A stretch of DNA of 35,389 bases from Acidimicrobiia bacterium (GTDB taxonomy: Bacteria > Actinomycetota > Acidimicrobiia > Spongiisociales > UBA5794). The stretch is from NCBI GenBank assembly GCA_030066715.1, contig JASJBC010000039.1:1-35389 (forward strand), read 5' to 3'. A model generated the notes under the pieces. That model ran no database searches. It had not been told where the DNA came from and was given only the letters and a program-made list of their open reading frames with translations. The position numbers and the translations under genes are program-made. How positions within the stretch are numbered: position 1 is the stretch's first letter; every line of letters begins with the position of its first letter. Positions 29,727 to 35,389 of this stretch are shown piece after piece.

Positions 29727-32635
29727 AGGTGTCCCTCACAATCAACGGCGAAGAGCGGGCACTCAGCTGCGAACCGCACGAGTCGTTGCGAGCGGTGCTG
29801 CGTCGGGAAGGTTTCTTCAGCGTCCGGTTCGGGGCGGAAACCGGCGAGACCGGCGCCGATGCCGTTCTCCTCGACGGCCGCCTCGTGTCCACCGAGATCA
29901 TGCTGGCGGCACAGGCTGCGGGCCACGAGATCGAGACCATCGACAGCATCAACCTGCCGCGCGGCCTCCACCCGATTCAGGAGGCTTTTGTCGACGCGGG
30001 AGCCATCCAGTCCGGGTACTCGACTCCCGCGGCGATCCTTGCCGCCAAGGCCCTGATCGACACCAATCCCAACCCGACTGAAGCCGAAGTCCGCGATGCG
30101 CTGTCCGGCATACTCGACCGCGAGACCGGATACCTCCGACCCGTGCAGGCGGTGTTGCGCGCCGCCGCCGTGATGAGGGGAGAGCAGCACGGCAAGGTGG
30201 AGCCGGCCCTGGTCGAGCCGATGGTCGCTCCAGGGGGCGCTCCCGACATGAAGGCGGTGCACTCGCCGCTCGATCTCGACCCCTTGGCGCCCCGGGTTGT
30301 CCCCAGCCCTGAGGTTCCGGAGACCAACGTGGTCGGGAAGCCGGAACGCAAGGTGGACGCGGTGAAGCTCGCCAAAGGCAATCCCGCCTTCGTCGATGAC
30401 TTCGAGATGAGGGGGATGCTCTTCGCAAAGATGCTGTACAGCCCCCATGCACATGCCAGAATCGTCAGCATTGACGATTCCAAGGCGAGAGCGCTGCCGG
30501 GGGTACGAGCCGTCCTCCACCACGGGAACGTGGCCAGGGTCAGATACGCCTCCGGTGGGCAGAGCTATCCCAACCCTCTCCCCTACGACCAGGTGAGCTT
30601 CGACAACAAGGTTCGGCATGTCGGCGATCGTGTTGCGGTTGTGGCCGCCGACACCATCGAGATAGCCGAGGAGGCGGTGAGCCTCATCGAGGTCGAGTAC
30701 GACGTCCTTCCGGCGGTGTTCGACGAGAACGAAGCGATCTCGGGCAGCGCGCCCGTCATCCACGACGAGCCCGACATGGAAGGCGCCCACGACGCGGAGC
30801 GCAACATCGTCCAGCACATCGAAGCCGAAGTCGGTGACTTTGCCGCGGGATTGGCTGCGGCGGACCGCGTGTTCGAGCGCACCTTCCGGGTCCACCAGGT
30901 GCAACAGGCACCGATCGAGCCGCACATCGCCATTGCCTGGCTCGACAGCGACGAGCGGCTGGTGATTCGCACCTCGACGCAGGTTCCGTTCCACGTCCGC
31001 CGCATGGTTGCGCCGCTCCTCGGGTTGCCGGTTCGCGACATCCGAATCGTCAAGCCCCGCATCGGTGGCGGGTTTGGCGTGAAGCAGGAGATGCTGATCG
31101 AGGACATAGTTGGACATCTCGCCCTGGCTACAGGCAGGCCCGTGCGGCTGGAGCTGAATCGGGCTGAGGAGTTCGTCTCGAGCCGCACCCGTCATCCGCA
31201 GACCATCACCTTCACCACTGGTGTCAAGAACGATGGGATGCTGGTCGCACAGCGGATGCGAACAGTGGGGAACACCGGCCCGTATGGGACACACGCCCTC
31301 ACGGTTCAGATGGTCAGTGGCCTGCGCGGTCTGAGCACCTACAACTGCCCCAACAAGAAGTTCGACTGCGATGTTGCCTACACCAACACACCGGTGGCCG
31401 GTGCTTATCGCGGCTACGGCGCCCCGCAGGCTCTCTTCGCCCTCGAATCGCACATGGAGGACATCGCCGCCGAGCTCGGCATGGACTCCCTCGAGTTCCG
31501 TCGCAAGAACTGGACCAAGGTCGGCGATCCGCTCGACGTCGCCGCCGAGCTTGGCGAGGGTGCCGCCGAGATGAAGTTCATCCCGGTGGTTACTTCGAGC
31601 GGCATGGACGAATGTGTCGTTCAAGGGCAACGAGCCGTGGGGTGGCATCGCCGCAACGATCCTGCGTGGGTGCAACCGGCCGACCGGCCGAACATCCGTC
31701 GTGGCCTCGGGTTTGCCATGTGCATGCATGGCAGCGCCATCTCCGGACTCGACATGGGTGGCGCCAGCCTCAAGATCAACGATGACGGGTCATTCAATCT
31801 GCTGATCGGCGCCACCGACCTGGGAACAGGGGCAGACACGATTCTCGCCCAGATGGCCGCCGAGGTTCTCGGAGTGCCAACCGAGGATGTAGTGGTGTAC
31901 GCAGCCGACACGGATATGACACCGTTCGACGTCGGGGCCTATGCCTCGTCGACGACTTATGTGTCGGGTATGGCCGTCAAGAAGTCGGCCGACGAGGTAG
32001 CTCGCCAGATCCGGACCCGGGCGGCGATCATGCTCGACGTCGAGACACCCGGCGACATCGAGCTGAAGGAGCAGGCTGCGTTCGCCCCCGACGGCCGTTC
32101 GGTCGCGCTGGCGGAGGTTGCGTTGCACTCTCTGCACCAGGACGACCAGCACCAGATCATGGGGACGGCCTCCTACGTGGCTCCCGACTCGCCACCTCCC
32201 TATGCGGCACAGTTCGCCGAGGTCGAAGTCGACATCGAGACCGGTCAGGTGACCGTCGAGAACCTGGTCATGGCCGTGGATTGTGGCGTGCCGATCAATC
32301 CGCTGACCTCCGCAGGTCAGGTGGAAGGTGGGATGGTGCAGGCGTTGGGCTACGGCCACTGTGAGGAGATGGCTCTGGACGAGACGGGGACGATGGTCAA
32401 CGCCAGGTTCGGCCCGTACAAGATCTATCGGTCGGATGAGATGCCAAAGATCGAGGCATATCTGGTGCAGACGATGGAGAAGTCGGGCCCATTCGGGGCC
32501 AAGGCCATCGCCGAGATCCCGAAGGACGGCGTCGCTCCGGCAATCCGCAATGCGATCTTCAACGCAACGGGCACGCAGATCGACAACCTTCCCTTCACCC
32601 CGGAGCGGGTGTGGCGGGCATTGCACGCGACGTGA
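29723..32635 (+). CDS. xdhD: XdhD-type molybdenum hydroxylase with cysteine-less ferredoxin-like domain
   Basis: This 970-aa protein has an N-terminal [2Fe-2S]-ferredoxin-like domain (residues 1-155) fused to an aldehyde oxidase/xanthine dehydrogenase molybdopterin domain. The molybdenum half is intact: GGGFGVKQE, YRGYGAPQALFALE, GATDLGTGADTILAQ, and GPFGAKAIAE, whose Glu931 matches the catalytic base of the family. The N-terminal domain keeps the fold-level sequence, but all eight cluster ligands are replaced. Aligned to CoxS-like proteins they are Ala38, Thr43, Asp46, Glu58, Ser97, Ser100, Asp132 and Glu134; Cys16 is the only cysteine there. E. coli XdhD, annotated as a probable hypoxanthine oxidase, also lacks them as I recall. 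Electron transfer must therefore follow another route. The substrate is presumably a purine or related heterocycle. It overlaps ygfM (ATGA) and xdhC (GTGA). Confidence 0.9.
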   Translation: MKVSLTINGEERALSCEPHESLRAVLRREGFFSVRFGAETGETGADAVLLDGRLVSTEIMLAAQAAGHEIETIDSINLPRGLHPIQEAFVDAGAIQSGYSTPAAILAAKALIDTNPNPTEAEVRDALSGILDRETGYLRPVQAVLRAAAVMRGEQHGKVEPALVEPMVAPGGAPDMKAVHSPLDLDPLAPRVVPSPEVPETNVVGKPERKVDAVKLAKGNPAFVDDFEMRGMLFAKMLYSPHAHARIVSIDDSKARALPGVRAVLHHGNVARVRYASGGQSYPNPLPYDQVSFDNKVRHVGDRVAVVAADTIEIAEEAVSLIEVEYDVLPAVFDENEAISGSAPVIHDEPDMEGAHDAERNIVQHIEAEVGDFAAGLAAADRVFERTFRVHQVQQAPIEPHIAIAWLDSDERLVIRTSTQVPFHVRRMVAPLLGLPVRDIRIVKPRIGGGFGVKQEMLIEDIVGHLALATGRPVRLELNRAEEFVSSRTRHPQTITFTTGVKNDGMLVAQRMRTVGNTGPYGTHALTVQMVSGLRGLSTYNCPNKKFDCDVAYTNTPVAGAYRGYGAPQALFALESHMEDIAAELGMDSLEFRRKNWTKVGDPLDVAAELGEGAAEMKFIPVVTSSGMDECVVQGQRAVGWHRRNDPAWVQPADRPNIRRGLGFAMCMHGSAISGLDMGGASLKINDDGSFNLLIGATDLGTGADTILAQMAAEVLGVPTEDVVVYAADTDMTPFDVGAYASSTTYVSGMAVKKSADEVARQIRTRAAIMLDVETPGDIELKEQAAFAPDGRSVALAEVALHSLHQDDQHQIMGTASYVAPDSPPPYAAQFAEVEVDIETGQVTVENLVMAVDCGVPINPLTSAGQVEGGMVQALGYGHCEEMALDETGTMVNARFGPYKIYRSDEMPKIEAYLVQTMEKSGPFGAKAIAEIPKDGVAPAIRNAIFNATGTQIDNLPFTPERVWRALHAT

Positions 32636-33417
32636 CGAGCAACGCACGGATCCTTGCCGAGCTGACCACGGCGCTCGCTGAGCGCAGACCGGTCGTGCTG
32701 GCGACCGTCGTCGCCACGAAGCGGTCCGTGCCCCGCCGTGCGGGCACCAAGATGCTGGTGTATCCCGATGGCGCGACCAGCGGTACCGTTGGTGGTGGCG
32801 AGATGGAAGCCAAAGTCATCGCCGAGGCACAGGACGCCATCAGGAGTCGGAAACCGCGGACGGTCGACTACGAGTTGGTGAACCCGAGTGAAGGAGACCC
32901 CGGCATCTGCGGCGGGGAGCTGACGATCTACCTGGAGCCCTACATGTCCCCACATACCGTGTACGTGATCGGATGCGGCCACGTCGGTGTGACCGTGATC
33001 GACCTGGCGCATTGGCTCGGGTACCGCACGGTGGCTATCGACGATCGCCCCGACCTGGTAAGCGAAGACGCTCTTCCGAACGCCGACGTCCGCTTCGCCG
33101 GCACGGTCACCGACGCCCTCGCCGCCAATCCCGTGCCGGAGGATGCCTCGATAGTCGTTGTTACCCGCAGCCCCGAAGTCGATGTGCGCATCCTCCCCGA
33201 GTTGCTGGAAACCCCGGCACGCTACATAGGGGTAATGGGGAGCAAGAAGAGATGGGCGGCTACTCGCCAGCAGCTAGTCGCAGACGGAGTTGACCCGACG
33301 AGGCTAGATTCGCTGCACGTGCCGATCGGGATCGAGATCAAGGCGGAAACTCTCGAAGAGATTGCCGTGTCGATCTTGTCTGAGGTGATTCGCGAGAACC
33401 GGGCGGAGGTCGGCTGA
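32632..33417 (+). CDS. xdhC: XdhC-family molybdenum hydroxylase maturation factor
   Basis: This 261-aa protein of the XdhC/CoxI family binds molybdenum cofactor and helps add the terminal sulfur (or selenium) ligand before insertion into the hydroxylase. The N-terminal domain has PVVLATVVATKRSVPRRAGTKML and GTVGGGEMEAKVI; many homologues have a cysteine in this GGCxE turn, here it is glutamate. The C-terminal Rossmann domain has VYVIGCGHVGV, and YIGVMGSKKR is a family hallmark. GTG 32632 overlaps the XdhD stop (GTGA) and fits the coupling seen through the operon; GTG 32611, with GGAG five bases upstream, is a possible alternative adding seven residues. It acts with YqeB and YqeC encoded next. 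Confidence 0.9.
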   Translation: MTSNARILAELTTALAERRPVVLATVVATKRSVPRRAGTKMLVYPDGATSGTVGGGEMEAKVIAEAQDAIRSRKPRTVDYELVNPSEGDPGICGGELTIYLEPYMSPHTVYVIGCGHVGVTVIDLAHWLGYRTVAIDDRPDLVSEDALPNADVRFAGTVTDALAANPVPEDASIVVVTRSPEVDVRILPELLETPARYIGVMGSKKRWAATRQQLVADGVDPTRLDSLHVPIGIEIKAETLEEIAVSILSEVIRENRAEVG

Positions 33418-34217
33418 TGCTCTTCCGAGACCACCTCATTGTGGTCAGAGGCGGCGGTGACCTGGCGACGGGCGCCATCTACCGGCTCCAGCGAGCCGGG
33501 TTCCCGATCGTGGTGCTCGAACTCGAGCAACCCTTGGCCATCCGACGCACCGTCTCCGTGGCCAGCGCCGTGCTGGAGGACCGGGCTCTCATCGAGGACA
33601 TCGATGCGATGCGGATCGACGACATCGAGGAGGCGCTGGAGGTGGCCCGCTCCGGTGCAATCCCGGTTCTGGTCAGCCCGACGCTGATTCAACTCCCGTG
33701 GGAGCCGTCCGTCGTTGTCGATGCGCGGATCGCCAAGCACAACATCGACACGACTATCAACGATGCTCCTTTCGTCGTCGGCCTCGGCCCGGGTTTCAAC
33801 GCCGGCGTCGATTGCCATGCCGTCGTAGAAACCATGCGCGGCCACTACCTCGGTCGAGTCATCTGGGACGGCGAAGCCACGCCCAACACCGGAGAGCCCG
33901 GCGTCATCGGCGGCAAGTCCGGGGAGCGGGTGGTGCGAGCACCCACGTTCGGTGTCCTGAGCTGGAAGGTCAACATCGGCGACCTCGTTGCGGCAGGCGA
34001 CGTGCTTGGTGATATCAACGGCGTCCCGATCCGCTCCCGGATCGGCGGAGTCGTCCGTGGCTTGCTGGCACCCGGGTACGAGGTGGAGTGGAATTGGAAG
34101 CTCGCAGACATCGATCCGCGATGCGACACCTCGGCCTGTTTCGAGATCTCCGACAAGGCTCTCGCCATCGGCGGCGGCGTCGTCGAGGCCGTGCTCAGCT
34201 GGCTCAACTCGAAGTGA
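33417..34217 (+). CDS. yqeB: YqeB-family protein of selenium-dependent molybdenum hydroxylase system
   Basis: This 266-aa cytoplasmic protein matches the YqeB family (EF2563 type), which is found almost only beside selenium-dependent molybdenum hydroxylases. It begins with a dinucleotide-type glycine turn VVRGGGDLATGAIYRL (residues 9-24). VVLELEQPLAIRRTVS and VVDARIAKHN follow, and then GLGPGFNAGVDCHAVVETMRGHYLGRVIW, a highly typical YqeB stretch. Later PVGI-like turns give way to a biotinyl-like beta region (TFGVLSWKVNIGDLVAAGDVLG). The start overlaps the XdhC stop (TGATG) and the end overlaps YqeC (GTGA). The role is probably in cofactor maturation; the reaction is not established. Confidence 0.9.
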   Translation: MLFRDHLIVVRGGGDLATGAIYRLQRAGFPIVVLELEQPLAIRRTVSVASAVLEDRALIEDIDAMRIDDIEEALEVARSGAIPVLVSPTLIQLPWEPSVVVDARIAKHNIDTTINDAPFVVGLGPGFNAGVDCHAVVETMRGHYLGRVIWDGEATPNTGEPGVIGGKSGERVVRAPTFGVLSWKVNIGDLVAAGDVLGDINGVPIRSRIGGVVRGLLAPGYEVEWNWKLADIDPRCDTSACFEISDKALAIGGGVVEAVLSWLNSK

Positions 34218-34930
34218 GCCTCAGCGATCTGCTGGCGCTCGGAGATCGCGAACTCATCTCCTTGGTCGGAGGCGGCGGCAAGTCCACGTTGCTCTTTGCG
34301 CTCGGCAACCAGCTCGGTGCGGCCGGGAAGCGGGTGATCCTGACGACAACCACCAAGATGGGGCGGGAGCAAGCAGATAGCGCCGCAATCGTCTGTTGGT
34401 CGGCCGACACCGAATGCGCGACGGCGGCGCTGGATCAGACGAGCCCGGTGATGCTCGTCACCGCAGGAGACAGTCACAAGGTCACCGGCCCCACCCGGGA
34501 AGAGGTCGATCGGCTGTACACGACCGCAGCCGTCGACTACGTCATCGTGGAAGCAGACGGCTCGCGCGGCAAGCCCTTGAAGGCACCGGCGGCGCACGAG
34601 CCGGTGATCCCGTCGCAATCGACGATCGTCGTCATCATGATGGGTATCGACGCCGTTGGGCGGCCCCTCGAGAACGTGGCTCATCGGGTCGATGTCGCTC
34701 GCAGTTTCACGGGACTGTCTGTGGATCACCGGATGACGCCAGCGGATTGTGTCGATGTGCTTCTCCACCCAGAGGGAGCACTGCGCAGCTGCCCGCCCGG
34801 CAGCCGGGTCATCGTCGCGATCGCCAAGGTTGGCACGGATGCGGAATGGGCCGAATCCCGCTACATACGCGACGAGGTGACCCGGCGCCGGCCCGACATC
34901 CGGACCGTCACTATCGCTTCCTCTTCCTAG
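34214..34930 (+). CDS. yqeC: YqeC-family selenium cofactor biosynthesis protein
   Basis: This 238-aa predicted NTP-binding protein is the last member of the YqeB/YqeC marker pair for labile-selenium molybdenum hydroxylases. The Walker A-like loop is SLVGGGGKSTLLFALG (residues 16-31). VILTTTTKMG follows, then YVIVEADGSRGKPLKAPAAHEPVIP, the family's most recognisable block. The GTG at 34214 overlaps the YqeB stop (GTGA); the frame extends further upstream inside yqeB but has no similarity there. The gene ends three bases before the stop of the convergent SLH-protein gene. No selD (selenophosphate synthase) is in the window; one would be expected elsewhere if selenium is used. Confidence 0.88.
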   Translation: MSLSDLLALGDRELISLVGGGGKSTLLFALGNQLGAAGKRVILTTTTKMGREQADSAAIVCWSADTECATAALDQTSPVMLVTAGDSHKVTGPTREEVDRLYTTAAVDYVIVEADGSRGKPLKAPAAHEPVIPSQSTIVVIMMGIDAVGRPLENVAHRVDVARSFTGLSVDHRMTPADCVDVLLHPEGALRSCPPGSRVIVAIAKVGTDAEWAESRYIRDEVTRRRPDIRTVTIASSS

Positions 34931-34933
34931 CCG

Positions 34934-35389
34934 TTACCCCAGCGCACGGCGCAAGAAAGCAGCCATCTGACCTCGGGTCACCCGATCGTGCGGGCAGTAG
35001 TGGTCGTTGATCGGCGGGTTACAGCCACGGGTTACTCCGGCAGTTCCCAGCTTGTCGATCGCATCCTCGAACACCGATCCGTCGTCGTCGACGAAGAGGT
35101 TGCCGCTCCCGTTGTCGGTGTAACCGACCGCCCGAACCAGGAAAGCAGCCATCTGCCCCCTGGTGACGAAGTCATTTGGGCAGAACTGATCATTCCAGGG
35201 CGGATTGCAGCCCTTCGTGATGCCACTGGCCGCGAGTCGATCGATACTTGGCTCGAACACCGAGCCATCGTCGTCGGCAAAAAGATCGCCGCCACCGTCG
35301 TCGGTGAGTGCGAGCGCCCGAACCAGGAAAGCAGCCATCTGCCCCCTGGTGACGAAGTCATTTGGGCAGAACTGATCATTCCAGGGCGG
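34934..35389 (-). CDS. S-layer homology repeat protein (partial, 5' part outside window)
   Basis: These are the C-terminal 151 residues of a surface protein read on the minus strand. It is open from the right edge of the window and ends with TAA at 34934. Two complete repeats of 62 residues and the start of a third are visible. Each contains GCNPPxNDxxCPxDxVTRGQMAAFLVRA followed by an acidic segment of the type LFxDDDGSVFExxIDxL. VTRGQMAAFL is the SLH helix signature; such domains tether proteins to cell-wall polymers. The last repeat ends at MAAFLRRALG, a typical C-terminal position for SLH modules. The nature of the N-terminal part is unknown. Confidence 0.88.
   Translation of the reverse strand, partial: PPWNDQFCPNDFVTRGQMAAFLVRALALTDDGGGDLFADDDGSVFEPSIDRLAASGITKGCNPPWNDQFCPNDFVTRGQMAAFLVRAVGYTDNGSGNLFVDDDGSVFEDAIDKLGTAGVTRGCNPPINDHYCPHDRVTRGQMAAFLRRALG
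35129..35203. repeat. 75-bp direct repeat within SLH gene, first copy (second copy at 35315-35389)
   Basis: The 75 bases at 35129-35203 recur exactly at 35315-35389, where the window ends, with a period of 186 bp (62 codons). Identity at synonymous positions as well shows recent duplication or gene conversion between SLH repeats, whereas the third, C-terminal repeat has drifted. Confidence 0.85.

Noticed and set aside
29705-31729. Long open frame (over 670 codons) antisense to the xdhD gene
   Set aside because: It mirrors the third-position GC bias of xdhD, is rich in Arg/His/Val without family motifs, and the sense strand is a clear XdhD homologue.
1-35389. CRISPR arrays, tRNA or rRNA genes, insertion sequences, attachment sites
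   Set aside because: No regularly spaced short repeats, cloverleaf-like segments, transposase or integrase genes were seen by eye; the only tandem repeats are the SLH coding repeats.

Overview
The window is GC-rich, with genes packed tightly and mostly joined by ATGA, GTGA, TGATG or TAATG overlaps. The DUF1876 protein, the probable leaderless TetR gene, the SLH protein built on the pattern NPPxNDxxCPxDxVTRGQMAAFL and the overall base composition point to an actinomycete-type bacterium. It may come from a deep, environmental branch such as the Acidimicrobiia, but that placement is inference.

Layout. (1) 1-3704, minus strand: an XRE-cupin regulator followed by a dipeptide/oligopeptide-type ABC importer (lipoprotein binding protein, DppB-like permease, start of a DppC-like permease). 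Its promoter is flanked by a palindrome and a repeated half-site. (2) 3982-10468: a divergent carbamoyl-compound cluster. A HutC-type GntR regulator and a YgeW-like knotted carbamoyltransferase lie on the minus strand. A PyrB-fold carbamoyltransferase, a carbamate kinase and two different fold-type II PLP enzymes lie on the plus strand, all translationally coupled. (3) 10533-18956: unrelated housekeeping or accessory genes. These are a GH65 phosphorylase, a SulP permease, a two-repeat DUF1566 lipoprotein, DUF1876, a DUF4956+VTC pair, DUF1905 and a voltage-gated-type K+ channel with a C-terminal zinc ribbon. (4) 18995-24016: TetR + ABC exporter operon, then an unrecognised 563-aa protein whose Shine-Dalgarno sequence sits in a hairpin. 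(5) 24319-26477: NADP-type glutamate dehydrogenase and two tandem 124-aa paralogs of unknown family. (6) 26481-34930: a molybdenum-hydroxylase region. An acyl-CoA ligase and a MocA-type cytidylyltransferase are on the minus strand; YgfM-like FAD subunit, XdhD-like molybdenum subunit, XdhC, YqeB and YqeC form a coupled plus-strand operon. (7) The 3' end of an SLH-repeat surface protein runs off the right edge.

How the genes may work together: the window holds counterparts of much of the Escherichia coli ygeW-yqeA-yqeB-yqeC-ygfJ-ygfM-xdhD region, which is associated with anaerobic purine/urate breakdown. The inferred scheme is that an XdhD/YgfM hydroxylase (matured by MocA, XdhC, YqeB and YqeC, probably selenium-dependent) acts on a purine or related heterocycle. 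The ring-opened ureido product is then decarbamoylated by two carbamoyltransferases. Carbamate kinase would recover ATP from carbamoyl phosphate, PLP enzymes would remove the amino groups, and glutamate dehydrogenase would re-assimilate ammonia. The ring-opening genes (ssnA, hyuA, ygfK) are not in this window. The most distinctive single feature is that the N-terminal ferredoxin-like domain of the XdhD-like protein has lost all eight cluster-binding cysteines, as I recall is also true of E. coli XdhD.
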